DNA of 22,200 bases from CAYVOX01 sp964453035 (GTDB lineage: Bacteria; Chloroflexota; Anaerolineae; Anaerolineales; Anaerolineaceae). The position numbers and the translations under genes are program-made. The notes under the pieces are model-generated. The model searched no databases and was not told the DNA's origin. It was given only the letters and a program-made list of their open reading frames with translations. This document shows, in pieces, positions 7,989-16,310 of the stretch (its first letter is position 1; each line of letters begins with the position of its first letter). The stretch covers positions 1 to 22,200 of the forward strand of contig CAYVOX010000041.1 of assembly GCA_964453035.1 (NCBI GenBank). Reading direction: 5' to 3'.

Positions 7989-8996
7989 ATGCCTGTTTTT
8001 TCAAGAGAGCTTGGAATTGATCTCGGCACTATGTTCACGGTCATCGCCGAGGGTGATCAGATTCTGTATCAAGAGCCGACGGTTGTTGCGATTGTGGTTG
8101 ATGAGCAGAAAATTGTTGAGTTGGGACAATCTGCAAAAGACATGTATGGTCGAGTGCCTGAAACAATGGAAGTGGTGCGCCCGTTGCATCACGGCGTGAT
8201 CGCTGAGTATGAAATCACTGAGAACTTGCTGGGCTTTTTGATCAAGAAAGTCAGCGGCTCAATGCTCATATTTAGGCCGAGGGTGATGATCACCGTACCT
8301 TACGGCATCACGAGCGTAGAAAGCCGGGCGGTGCATGAGGCCGGGCTGGGGGCTGGTTCGCGAGAAGTGCTGCTGGTTCAGCAACCGCTGGCTGCGGCGC
8401 TGGGTGTTGATCTGCCGATTGCCACGCCCTCAGGTAATATGATTATCTGCCTGGGCGGGGGAACGGTTCAGGTGGCAGTGCTGGCGATGAACGGGATCGT
8501 GAGTGCGGAAACAAGCCGGACCGGGGGTATCAGGCTTGATGAGGCGATTATCAGCTATGTGCGCAAGAAATTTGGCCTGGTGATTGGACAACCTACCGCG
8601 GAATTGCTGAAAATCAGGATTGGGGCTGCGATTGCCCAGGATGAACAGCAGGTGATGGAAGTTCAGGGGCAGGACCAGGTATCCGGTCTTCCAAGGCCAG
8701 TCACGCTGACTACAGATGACATCGTGGATGCGCTGGAAGATCCCCTCAATGAAATGGTCAATACCGCCAGGCGAGTTCTGGAAAAAACGCCGCCTGAATT
8801 GATCTCAGATATTATTGACCGTGGGGTAGCATTATGCGGTGGGGGAGCGCTGTTGCGGGGGGTTGATAAGTACCTGACGAAATCGCTGGGAATTCCGGCA
8901 TACCTGGTCGATAACCCGACCACTTGTACTGCGGAAGGGGCCGCAAAGGCGTTGAAGAACAGGGATATTCTCAGGCGCAGCCTGGTGAGCGCATAA
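7989..8996 (+). CDS. mreB: MreB-like actin homologue with altered nucleotide site
   Basis: This 335-residue protein has the MreB length and fold signatures: IDLGT near the start (10-14), ITVPYGITSVESRAV (101-115), the phosphate-2 region IICLGGGTVQVAV (152-164) and LCGGGALLRGVDKYL. MreB forms membrane-attached filaments that guide cell-wall growth in rod cells. Several residues differ from ordinary MreB: DLGTANT is DLGTMFT, the EEPMAAA-type motif is QQPLAAA (Gln131-Gln132), and the Asp of DIGGGT is replaced by Cys154-Leu. These suggest weak or absent ATP hydrolysis. It follows atpC by 23 nt and is probably in the same transcript. It may be a second, specialised MreB/Mbl-like protein. Confidence 0.88.
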   Translation: MPVFSRELGIDLGTMFTVIAEGDQILYQEPTVVAIVVDEQKIVELGQSAKDMYGRVPETMEVVRPLHHGVIAEYEITENLLGFLIKKVSGSMLIFRPRVMITVPYGITSVESRAVHEAGLGAGSREVLLVQQPLAAALGVDLPIATPSGNMIICLGGGTVQVAVLAMNGIVSAETSRTGGIRLDEAIISYVRKKFGLVIGQPTAELLKIRIGAAIAQDEQQVMEVQGQDQVSGLPRPVTLTTDDIVDALEDPLNEMVNTARRVLEKTPPELISDIIDRGVALCGGGALLRGVDKYLTKSLGIPAYLVDNPTTCTAEGAAKALKNRDILRRSLVSA

Positions 8997-9035
8997 AAAA
9001 AAAGAGTGACCAGAAAAAAGTTGACCTGGTCGCTC
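8995..9035. terminator. Shared terminator between mreB and rex
   Basis: GAGTGACCAG (9004-9013) pairs with CTGGTCGCTC (9026-9035), 10 bp with one wobble pair and a 12-nt loop. For the minus strand the stem is followed at once by nine U residues (A-run 8995-9003), a strong intrinsic terminator for rex. For the plus strand the U-run (about 9046-9050) lies further away, so it would end mreB transcription less well. The A-run includes the mreB stop codon. Confidence 0.8.
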
Positions 9036-9055
9036 ATGGTTAAAGTTTTTCTAGT

Positions 9056-9676
9056 TCATTTGAGATAATATGTCATGTGCTGTAGTTGAATGATGGGGTC
9101 AATATATTCAACATAGATACCGCCTGGCAGCTTGAGGGGTACGGGGGCGTAAGTAAGGATGGCTTTGATCCCTGCCTGGACGAGCTTCTCGGCGACAGGT
9201 TGCGCAGATTGAGCTGTCACCGTCAGCATGGCAATCTTGATTTTGGCAGAGTTTATCACCGGGATCATGGTGGAAATATCTTGAATAGGAAAATCACTGA
9301 TGGTCTTGCCGATCTTCTCAGGGTCGTTATCAAATACCATCGCAATACGAAAACCGCGGTTGGAAAAACCTTGATATCGGGCAATGGCATGCCCCAGGTC
9401 ACCCGCGCCGACCAGGGCGATATCCCACACCTGCTTGACATGCAGAATCATTTGAATCTGATTGACAAGAAACGGAATCGAGTAACCGGTTCCCTGCTTG
9501 CCAAACTCCCCAAACTGGGAAAGGTCTTTGCGAATCTGAGCCGCGGAAATGCCTAACCTCTCACCTAAATCCTGAGAGGATGTGGTCTGAATGCCATCTG
9601 AAAGCATCCAGGTGAGAACCTGAAGGTAACGCGGTAAACGGCCAACGATGATATCTGGGATCTGGTCAGGGGTCAT
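9056..9676 (-). CDS. rex: Redox-sensing transcriptional repressor Rex
   Basis: This 206-residue protein has an N-terminal winged helix (SSQDLGERLGISAAQIRKDL, FGEFGKQGTGY) and a C-terminal Rossmann domain with the NAD(H) motif VGAGDLGHAI and FDNDPEKIG. Rex binds operators when the NADH/NAD+ ratio is low and leaves DNA when NADH rises; it usually controls fermentation and respiration genes. The frame is open upstream to 9748, but ATG at 9676 is chosen because AAGGA lies just before it and the protein then starts where Rex proteins do. A Rex-operator match upstream (9700-9717) suggests self-repression. It ends at the shared hairpin near mreB. Confidence 0.94.
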   Translation of the reverse strand: MTPDQIPDIIVGRLPRYLQVLTWMLSDGIQTTSSQDLGERLGISAAQIRKDLSQFGEFGKQGTGYSIPFLVNQIQMILHVKQVWDIALVGAGDLGHAIARYQGFSNRGFRIAMVFDNDPEKIGKTISDFPIQDISTMIPVINSAKIKIAMLTVTAQSAQPVAEKLVQAGIKAILTYAPVPLKLPGGIYVEYIDPIIQLQHMTYYLK

Positions 9677-9699
9677 AAGGGCATCCTTATAAGGGCGAT

Positions 9700-9717
9700 A
9701 TGTAAAATTTATCACAA
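9700..9717 (-). promoter_or_regulatory. Rex operator upstream of rex
   Basis: The 18 bases ATGTAAAATTTATCACAA match the general Rex consensus TTGTGAAATTTTTCACAA at 15 of 18 positions by direct comparison; the mismatches are at positions 1, 5 and 12. On the minus strand it lies 23 nt before the rex start and overlaps a likely -10 (TAAATT) that sits 17 bp after TTGCGC. A repressor there would block rex transcription. It fits published Rex autoregulation, but binding is inferred. Confidence 0.6.
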
Positions 9718-9751
9718 TTGGTTCTAAAGCGCAATTGAATTCGCACAATTT

Positions 9752-12076
9752 TTACCAAAAATTGATGAGTATGGTCACTGGTAGGGATTGTACAACGGAG
9801 GTGAGGTTGATGACCGCAAAATGGAAGGGTAAGAAATGCCCTGGGGGATAGGAACGATCAGGAATTTCAGCGGAGCGCATGAACTCGGCTGAATCAGTAA
9901 AAACCTGCGAACCGATTTGAGCATTCTGGATAGTAAGGTGAACCGGACCGGAGGCATACTGAAGCTCACATTGAGTCTGCTTGCAGGAAGGGTTGGCTGA
10001 TTCAGACCAAAGCGCCGGGGGAGAAGAGACGGATTGAAGGAGGAATGGGATTTGCGTGGTGAAACCTTGCGGGGAGGAGATTTCTATCAGCAGGTTATCA
10101 TCAAGCAGCGTGAAGGATTTTTGCTCAGAGGAACCTGGAAGGGAAAAGATAAGCCGATTCGATTTTAACTCGACCAGATATGGGTTGAAAGGGTGAGTGG
10201 AAAGCGCGGCAGCGCCTGGAATGATAAGAGGGTCTGCGGCTGATCCGAGACCAAGCTGCCAGGTGGATTTATCTCCGGCGCCGACGGAGAAAAGGGAGGA
10301 AGGTGTAATCCAGGGGGTGGTTGGTGAGCCTGCAAAAACCAGCCGACCACCATCCAGTTCAAAGATGAGCAGGGTGCGGTCAGATGCGAGGATGCATTCC
10401 GGCATTCCATCCCAATCCAGGTCCAGAGCACAAGTGGAGAGGGGTGAAGGCTGAGCAGACCAGTTGGAAGCAAAAATGAGGTAGCTGACATGTCCCAGGT
10501 AGCCTGCGCGGAGGTTGGACAGGTCGGGATCGGTGTTGGGAGAGGTGAGCGAAAGAAAAGAATTATTGGCCAACTTCGCATAGACATTTTCGGGCAAGAG
10601 GGAGAGGTCAGAGCGCAGGGTAGTGGATAACCTGGCGAATGAGAAACCAGATGGCACATCGGAGCCCTGACTGGTATTAAGAATGTCATTTGATGGGAAG
10701 GATGAGCAGAGTAAATCCGCGCACTCCGAAAGGGGCCAGGTTTGGGTTGAAACGGCGGGGAAGGCCAGCAAATCCGGGGTGGATAGGATTGAGATCCAGG
10801 GGTGGCGGGCGATATAGTCAAAAACAGCCGGGGCAACAGAGTGTTCAGCCCACAGGCTCTGGGTGAGGTTGCCCCCAAAGACCACCAGGTCGGCGGGATC
10901 AGATGATAACGCTATTTGCAGCAGTGCTTTTTTGGCTGAAAGGCTTAGCCCTGAAGGGGTGATGGAGTCTTCAGATTGGGAGTCAGCTTTGAAGATTGAC
11001 CGGGGTAGCGGGATGAGGACTTTACCCTGATAGTTTATCAAGTGATGACGTTCTGGGAGATCGGCAAAGAAATGTGAAAACTGGGCTGGCAGAGACGGTT
11101 GAATAGCTCCAAAGGCAACCTGGCTTTGTGGCCAGCCAAGAGACTGGGAAGCCTGAGTAGAAATGGCAAGACTCATTTGAGTGGAGGCGGACTCACCCCA
11201 GGCGTATATGGGAACCAATAGATCCCCCTTCAATGCACGGGGCTGAAGGGATTGGGATTTCTGCATATATTCCAGGGCTTGCAGGCTTTCGGGATGGGAT
11301 AAGTCGAGGAGCGCAAGGGGAACCCGGTATTGGCTAGACAGGCTCAGCAAGACGTTCAATCCATGGCGCTGACCGAGTGGACCAGTGTGAGCGCCATCCC
11401 AGCGGCGCAGGGTCTGGGCGGGAGATGCCGCGGGCAAGGTATTCCAAAATGCCAGCAGGAGGGGCGCAGGTTCAAAGGTGAAAAGGCCAGCGCGGATTGA
11501 TGGAGTCTGGGAGATTATCTTTCCGGATTCAAGAATCGAAGCCTGGAACCTGAGGGCAGCGGATGGTGACGACCTGACATGGTCATTCCAGGAGATGACA
11601 ATGGCGTCGAGGCGGCTATCCCGTACCAGGCGGGGTATGATTGTTCCGGTGGTGGTTCCATCGGCAAGATAAGTGACGGGGGATAGGCCGGGCTTGATTG
11701 AAAACAGAAATTCCCACTCAACCAGGGAAGGGGCGCCTCCGGGTTGAGAACTGCTACCGCCAGGGAGTGTATCAACCGCGAGAAGTATCTCCGGCTGGTA
11801 AAAATCTGGCATTTCAAGAAAATCCAGGCGGATTTGTGATTCCAGGCCAGTTTGACGGTAATAGGCAGCGATGAGGTGACCTCGCGGATTGTCGGTTTCA
11901 CCGCTGCCCAGCCAGTAAAGGTGAGCTCGTTCCCAGCCATCCAGTTCGTTGATGACCACCGCATCAACCTTAGCGCAGGCCGATAAGGTTGCCAGCAGGG
12001 CGAAAACCAATAAAAAACGGAATGAGCTGTTGCGCAGCCCAATCCGTTTTGACTGTAAAGCAAGCGTGCCTGCCAA
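9752..12076 (-). CDS. Large lipoprotein of unknown function
   Basis: 774 residues starting with TTG at 12076, only 3 nt after the yugP stop, so translation is probably coupled; I see no ATG in frame before the signal sequence. Residues 13-34 form a lipoprotein signal with lipobox LSAC (Cys34), so it should be anchored on the outer face of the membrane. Recognisable traits are WDGAHTGPLGQRHGLNVLL (about 226-244), DLVVFGGN (about 396-403), HPWISILSTPDLLAF (425-439), and DLDWDGMPECIL (552-563), an Asp-rich loop like those that bind calcium, followed by a beta-rich region. The middle part recalls polysaccharide deacetylase or glycoside hydrolase family 57-like proteins, but I cannot see a catalytic motif. 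Confident gene, unknown function. Confidence 0.85.
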   Translation of the reverse strand: MAGTLALQSKRIGLRNSSFRFLLVFALLATLSACAKVDAVVINELDGWERAHLYWLGSGETDNPRGHLIAAYYRQTGLESQIRLDFLEMPDFYQPEILLAVDTLPGGSSSQPGGAPSLVEWEFLFSIKPGLSPVTYLADGTTTGTIIPRLVRDSRLDAIVISWNDHVRSSPSAALRFQASILESGKIISQTPSIRAGLFTFEPAPLLLAFWNTLPAASPAQTLRRWDGAHTGPLGQRHGLNVLLSLSSQYRVPLALLDLSHPESLQALEYMQKSQSLQPRALKGDLLVPIYAWGESASTQMSLAISTQASQSLGWPQSQVAFGAIQPSLPAQFSHFFADLPERHHLINYQGKVLIPLPRSIFKADSQSEDSITPSGLSLSAKKALLQIALSSDPADLVVFGGNLTQSLWAEHSVAPAVFDYIARHPWISILSTPDLLAFPAVSTQTWPLSECADLLCSSFPSNDILNTSQGSDVPSGFSFARLSTTLRSDLSLLPENVYAKLANNSFLSLTSPNTDPDLSNLRAGYLGHVSYLIFASNWSAQPSPLSTCALDLDWDGMPECILASDRTLLIFELDGGRLVFAGSPTTPWITPSSLFSVGAGDKSTWQLGLGSAADPLIIPGAAALSTHPFNPYLVELKSNRLIFSLPGSSEQKSFTLLDDNLLIEISSPQGFTTQIPFLLQSVSSPPALWSESANPSCKQTQCELQYASGPVHLTIQNAQIGSQVFTDSAEFMRSAEIPDRSYPPGHFLPFHFAVINLTSVVQSLPVTILINFW

Positions 12077-12079
12077 GAG

Positions 12080-12781
12080 TTAGTTATCTCGCGAGTTACC
12101 CATCAGAAGAAATGCGTAATACATGACGGTAGAGATGGACTGAATGGCAGCGGCAACGTAGGTCAATGCAGCTGCATCCAGCACTTTGTTGACGCCTTCC
12201 ATCTCCTGCTGATAAACCACGCCAGTGTTGCTCAGCCAGGCCTTGGCACGACGGGTGGCATCATATTCTACGGGCAGAGTGACCAACGAGAACAAGGCGG
12301 TGGCTGCGAATAAGATCAGTCCAAACCAGGCAAGCTGGGTACCAAAGGTGGATTGGATGAAGAGACCGACCATGAAGATGATGGGACCCAACCAGCTGCC
12401 AATCTGTACAGTTGGAACCATTGCCGATCGAAGGTTGAGCGGCGCATACCCCTCTTTGTGCTGGATGGCGTGCCCTGCTTCGTGAGCAGCAATGCCAGCA
12501 GCAGTGATGCTGATGCCGCGGAAGATTTCCGGGCTGAGACGGAGGACTTTAGCCCTGGGATCGTAATGGTCAGAAAGAAATCCTTTGGATTCCTCAATTT
12601 CAACCTGGTGCAGACCGTTTGCGTCGAGAATGCGGCGGGCCACCTGGCTGCCGGTCAGACCAACATAACTGCGCACCTGGGAATATTTCTTTACTGCGGA
12701 TTGAACTTTGAACTGAGCCCACAACCCCAAAAGCAAAGCGGGGAGGGCAAAGAGAAAGTACAGACCGTATCCGGAAAACAT
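12080..12781 (-). CDS. yugP: YugP-type membrane zinc metalloprotease
   Basis: This 233-residue integral membrane protein belongs to the neutral zinc metallopeptidase family (Zn_peptidase_2). The zinc motif HEAGH (residues 100-104) follows GIAA, and the family signatures SDHYDP, LSPEIFRG and PVEYDATRRAKAWL are present; Glu in the last motif is the likely third ligand. Hydrophobic segments at about 5-22, 128-145, 148-167 and 205-227 are membrane spans. Substrates of the family are not well known. AAGGAAGG lies before the ATG. It is the first gene of a yugP-lipoprotein unit, with rex behind it. Confidence 0.92.
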   Translation of the reverse strand: MFSGYGLYFLFALPALLLGLWAQFKVQSAVKKYSQVRSYVGLTGSQVARRILDANGLHQVEIEESKGFLSDHYDPRAKVLRLSPEIFRGISITAAGIAAHEAGHAIQHKEGYAPLNLRSAMVPTVQIGSWLGPIIFMVGLFIQSTFGTQLAWFGLILFAATALFSLVTLPVEYDATRRAKAWLSNTGVVYQQEMEGVNKVLDAAALTYVAAAIQSISTVMYYAFLLMGNSRDN

Positions 12782-12818
12782 TTATTACCTTCCTTTCTTA
12801 TTGATATTTTACTTGATA

Positions 12819-12847
12819 ATTATGAAAATATTCTCAACGGAATGCAA
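12819..12847 (-). promoter_or_regulatory. Promoter for yugP
   Basis: On the minus strand TTGCAT (12847-12842) and CATAAT (12824-12819) are 17 bp apart, matching the -35 in 4 of 6 and the -10 in 5 of 6 positions. Transcription would start near 12812, about 30 nt before the yugP ATG. The site lies just past the terminator at 12889-12914, so yugP starts a new unit. Confidence 0.55.
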
Positions 12848-12888
12848 GAAATGTATAAGAATCAACCTGGATTGTGATGTGATAATAG

Positions 12889-12914
12889 AAAAAACGCCCG
12901 GGAGAGCGTTTTTT
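12889..12914 (-). terminator. Terminator of the Liv transporter operon
   Basis: AAAAAACGC (12889-12897) and GCGTTTTTT (12906-12914) are exact inverted repeats around an 8-nt loop, with A- and T-runs on the two sides. For the minus strand the hairpin ends in a run of U residues, 23 nt after the livM stop. The symmetry means it would also work from the other side, but no plus-strand gene needs it. Confidence 0.8.
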
Positions 12915-12936
12915 CAGAGCTTTGCTTATGAAGTGC

Positions 12937-14070
12937 TTATTTGCCGGGTTTCAAAACAGTAGAAAGCAGCCGCTTCCAGCCGTTTTGCCACCCAAATTTC
13001 TTCTGGCGGTAGGTTCCAACGATGCCGTACGGCAGGAACAGAACCAGACCAACAAAAACGACACCGAAAACCATAGGCCAGCGCGGACCGAACCATTCGG
13101 CAAAGAAATGGCCGATGATTTGCATCAAGCCAGCGCCAAGGATTGGGCCAATCAACGTGCCGACGCCTCCGAGGATGGTCATAATCAGCGCGTTGATGGT
13201 GACCAGGGTTGAAGTGGTGGTGCTCGGTGAGACAGAAAGGTTCCAAAGGGCGTACCATGAACCTGCCAGGGCAGCAACCACACTTGAGCTGATAAAGGCG
13301 ATGGAGCGGAAAATTGCCGGGTTGTAACCAATTGCCTCAACCCGGTTTTGATTCTCGCGGATGGCCTGTAAGATTTTACCGGTTGGTGAGTTGACTAGCA
13401 ATTGCAGCACCAGATACATAAGCGCCAGGAAGACCAGCATGACGAAGTAGAACAACAGGCGGTTCTGCGTAGGGTTGATAAACTCAGGAACGCGAAAAGC
13501 CTGCAAGCCTTCATCTGCGCCGGTCCATTGGAGAAAATCTGAGGCTTTTGACAGGATAAAGATAGCCTCGGCAGCAGCAAGGGTAATCATGGCGAAGTAA
13601 ACGCCTTTTACCCGGGCGGAGAGGGCGCTGAAAAGCAGGCCAAGGAAAATGCCGACCAGAATGGCGATGATGAAGCCAATCAGGAGGAGGATAAAATCGG
13701 TGATATCACCCAGGCCGGGGAGGGTGATCAGGTAGGCAGATTTGATGCCGGGAGCAACGTGCTTGAGGAAGAGCCCCATGGCATACGCACCGCCGCCAAA
13801 GAAAGCCGCCTGTCCGAAGGTGAGAATGCCGACGTAACCCATCAGCAAGTCGTAACTCATGGCGTAAATTGCCATGATGAAGAAAGTGATCAGCTGCCCT
13901 TGCCAGAATCGAGCTGGACCCGAGGTGGCGCTTTCACCGGTCAGAAATCCAAAGACAAAGGGAAAGAGCACCAGCAGCAGGAAGGCGATAAGCAATCCTT
14001 TGTTTTTCATGGCAATGTTTGAAATGCGGGTTAGCCATCCGACCTGGGGAGAGGTTTGAGTTGGAGCCAT
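12937..14070 (-). CDS. livM: Liv-type ABC transporter permease LivM
   Basis: 377 residues, a membrane protein with about ten hydrophobic segments and the LivM core: AIYAMSYDLLMGYVGILTFGQAAFFGGGAYAMG (about 52-84), SARVKGVYFAMITLAAAE, and IMTILGGVGTLIGPILGA toward the end. It forms the inner-membrane channel with LivH. It starts 2 nt after the livH stop, so the two are made together, and the operon ends with the hairpin at 12889-12914. Substrate identity is not shown by the sequence; family members move branched-chain amino acids, other amino acids, urea or aromatic acids. Confidence 0.93.
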   Translation of the reverse strand: MAPTQTSPQVGWLTRISNIAMKNKGLLIAFLLLVLFPFVFGFLTGESATSGPARFWQGQLITFFIMAIYAMSYDLLMGYVGILTFGQAAFFGGGAYAMGLFLKHVAPGIKSAYLITLPGLGDITDFILLLIGFIIAILVGIFLGLLFSALSARVKGVYFAMITLAAAEAIFILSKASDFLQWTGADEGLQAFRVPEFINPTQNRLLFYFVMLVFLALMYLVLQLLVNSPTGKILQAIRENQNRVEAIGYNPAIFRSIAFISSSVVAALAGSWYALWNLSVSPSTTTSTLVTINALIMTILGGVGTLIGPILGAGLMQIIGHFFAEWFGPRWPMVFGVVFVGLVLFLPYGIVGTYRQKKFGWQNGWKRLLSTVLKPGK

Positions 14071-14072
14071 GT

Positions 14073-15566
14073 TTACTCCTTTCGTCCGAACAGACCGGCA
14101 GGACGCACCAGAAGTACGATTGCCATGATAATCACGGTGGAAGCTTCAGCGATGGCAGGTGAGAGGCCAAAGCGCAACGCCAGATAGTCGCCAAAGGCGC
14201 GGGCTAACCCTAGCAGTAGAGCGCCAACCGCCGCTCCGCTAAAGCTGCCCATGCCGCCAATCACTACGCAGATGAACGCCTGAAGCTGGAAGACATCACC
14301 CATGCCTGATTCAATTGGTATGAATGGTGCTGCGCCTAGCCCTCCGAGCGCAGCCAGGCCTGCGCCGATGACAAAGACGACGGTGAACACCTGGCGAACG
14401 TTGATGCCCAGCGCTTCGACCATTTCGCGATCCTGAACACCAGCGCGGATAATCATGCCGAGGCGAGAGTAGCCGATAGTGATTCCCAGTACCACCAGCA
14501 TGAGGATGCCCAGGAAGATGATGAAGAGGCGATAGGTTGGGAAGGTGACGCCGAGGATGTTAATCGTGCTGGAGCCTTTGGCAAACCATTCCATGATGGA
14601 GGCTGCTTCACCGGGTTGGGCGAACATGGGGGGGCGCACCATCTGATAGGCGACGGGTCCCCACAGCAACATGACCAGTTCGCGCAGCACGTAAGCCAGG
14701 CCGAGGGTTACCATCACCTGAAAGATGGGGCGGATATAGAGCGGGCGAATGAGGGAGACCTCCATCACTGCTCCCAATCCAGCACCGGTGAGCGCGCCGA
14801 CCGCCAGCGAGAGGAAGAAGCGCACGTTGGCATCCATCTGTAAGGTTGCGATGGGTAGCGTTTCGCGCAGGAGGGTGAAGGCAAGGGTGAGAACGGCGAG
14901 GACGGTGAAGTAAATCCAGCCGCGGCGCACGCCTTTGCGATCCACCACCTGGTTGCTATCCCCGGGGCGGGCTGCGCCAATGGCTGCAATAACACCGCCC
15001 AGGAATACGAAGAGGATGCGGACTCCAAATTGTGCGAGGGGTTCCTGTGGTTTTATCTCAGAGAGCGGGTCTTTGCCATAGGAAATGGCAACCATAGCCG
15101 TTGTGGAGACTTTGAGAATATCAAAACCCCAGCAGGCGGCAATGGCAACTACCGCCCCGAGCAGGATAAGGATGGTGGGCAGGCGTTCCTGTAAACCGGA
15201 AGGAATATTGAGCTTGAGCACATAGGGTTGGATTAATCGGCTGGTGAGCAGACCGCAGGAGAAGGCGAGGATGATAGGCAAGATGGCGAAAACAAACGAA
15301 GGGTTGGTGTAAAATTGCCAGCCCAGATAGGCTCCAACCATGAACATGGAACCTTGGGCGAAGTTGAGCACGTCCATCAGGCCGAAGATGAGAGTCAACC
15401 CGGCTGCCACCATGAAGTAGAGGCTGCCAATCGTCAGGCCGGAGAGCGTTGTGCGGACGAAGGATTCCTGGCCCATGAGTAAAAATCCCGCGATCAGAAC
15501 AACTATCAGGATTCCCACCACGATTGCTGGCGTGCGATTGATGCGAAAGGCGGTTGCAGCTTTCAT
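14073..15566 (-). CDS. livH: Liv-type ABC transporter permease LivH, enlarged
   Basis: 497 residues against about 290-310 for an ordinary LivH. The N-terminal core (SGLTIGSLYFMVAAGLTLIFGLMDVLNFAQGSMF split over 42-75) and the C-terminal core (SLIRPLYIRPIFQVMVTLGLAYV from about 271, RAGVQDREMVEALGIN, VVIGGMGSFSGAAVGALLLG) are both normal. Between them, about residues 90-245 form an extra block with perhaps four additional hydrophobic segments (about 91-107, 130-147, 181-199, 217-233) and a polar stretch at 200-215. The frame is continuous. Its ATG overlaps the livF stop (ATGA). Confidence 0.9.
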   Translation of the reverse strand: MKAATAFRINRTPAIVVGILIVVLIAGFLLMGQESFVRTTLSGLTIGSLYFMVAAGLTLIFGLMDVLNFAQGSMFMVGAYLGWQFYTNPSFVFAILPIILAFSCGLLTSRLIQPYVLKLNIPSGLQERLPTILILLGAVVAIAACWGFDILKVSTTAMVAISYGKDPLSEIKPQEPLAQFGVRILFVFLGGVIAAIGAARPGDSNQVVDRKGVRRGWIYFTVLAVLTLAFTLLRETLPIATLQMDANVRFFLSLAVGALTGAGLGAVMEVSLIRPLYIRPIFQVMVTLGLAYVLRELVMLLWGPVAYQMVRPPMFAQPGEAASIMEWFAKGSSTINILGVTFPTYRLFIIFLGILMLVVLGITIGYSRLGMIIRAGVQDREMVEALGINVRQVFTVVFVIGAGLAALGGLGAAPFIPIESGMGDVFQLQAFICVVIGGMGSFSGAAVGALLLGLARAFGDYLALRFGLSPAIAEASTVIIMAIVLLVRPAGLFGRKE

Positions 15567-16309
15567 GGTTTCTTCTCCCCGGCAGCAATCACTGCCGTTC
15601 CCAGGTAACGATGGATTAATTCTTCGTCTTGAACAAGGTCGCTCATCAAACCGCTATGCGCGGTTTTCCCATCATCGATGATGTAGTAATAGGTGGCAAG
15701 TTTGCTGGCCATAAAAAAGTTCTGTTCGACGAGCAGGATGGTGGTTGTGGCGCTCAATGAGCGGATGGCTTCCATCATTTGTTCGATAAGCACGGGCGCG
15801 AGACCTTCGCTCGGTTCATCAATGAGAAGCAATTTGTTATCGGGTACCAGAGCACGGGCAACGGCCAGCATTTGCTGCTGACCTCCCGAAAGATGGTTGC
15901 CGGGCAACTTGTAGAGCCGTTTGAGGTCGGGGAAAAGGCCAAAGATAAAATCAGCTTTGCGTTCCAGGTCGCCCTTTTTGCGTTCGGCAATGCGAAGGTT
16001 CTCAGACACTGAGAGCGCTCGAAAGATGGCGCGGTGTTCTGGAACGTATCCAATGCCCATGGAGGCAATATCGAATGAGCGGAAGCCGTTGATTTCTTTC
16101 CCGTTAAAAATGACCTGTCCATGACGGGGAGGGGTAAGGCCGAGGATGGATTTGAGCGTGGTGGTTTTACCTGCTCCGTTGCGGCCTAACATGACGGTGA
16201 TGCTCTCGCGTTTAACTTCAAGCGAGATGCCTTCCAGAATATGGAACTGGCCGATGAAGGTGTGGATCTTATCAACCTTTAAGATGAGGTCTTTGCCGTT
16301 TTTTTCCAC
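15563..16309 (-). CDS. livF: Liv-type ABC transporter ATPase LivF
   Basis: 248-residue cytoplasmic ATPase. Walker A GRNGAGKT is near residue 42, the signature LSGGQQQMLAVARAL and Walker B LLLIDEPSEGLAP are standard, and the H-loop side has LLVEQNFFMAS. The start is GTG at 16309, one base after the livG stop, with GGAGG upstream inside livG. It would pair with LivG to power LivHM. Confidence 0.92.
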   Translation of the reverse strand: MEKNGKDLILKVDKIHTFIGQFHILEGISLEVKRESITVMLGRNGAGKTTTLKSILGLTPPRHGQVIFNGKEINGFRSFDIASMGIGYVPEHRAIFRALSVSENLRIAERKKGDLERKADFIFGLFPDLKRLYKLPGNHLSGGQQQMLAVARALVPDNKLLLIDEPSEGLAPVLIEQMMEAIRSLSATTTILLVEQNFFMASKLATYYYIIDDGKTAHSGLMSDLVQDEELIHRYLGTAVIAAGEKKP

Positions 16310-16310
16310 C

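Noticed and set aside
10165..12063. Long minus-strand open frames in a second frame (10165-10878 and 11515-12063)
   Set aside because: They lie inside the lipoprotein gene on the same strand and give Ser/Pro-rich low-complexity products; the lipoprotein frame is continuous with a signal and lipobox.
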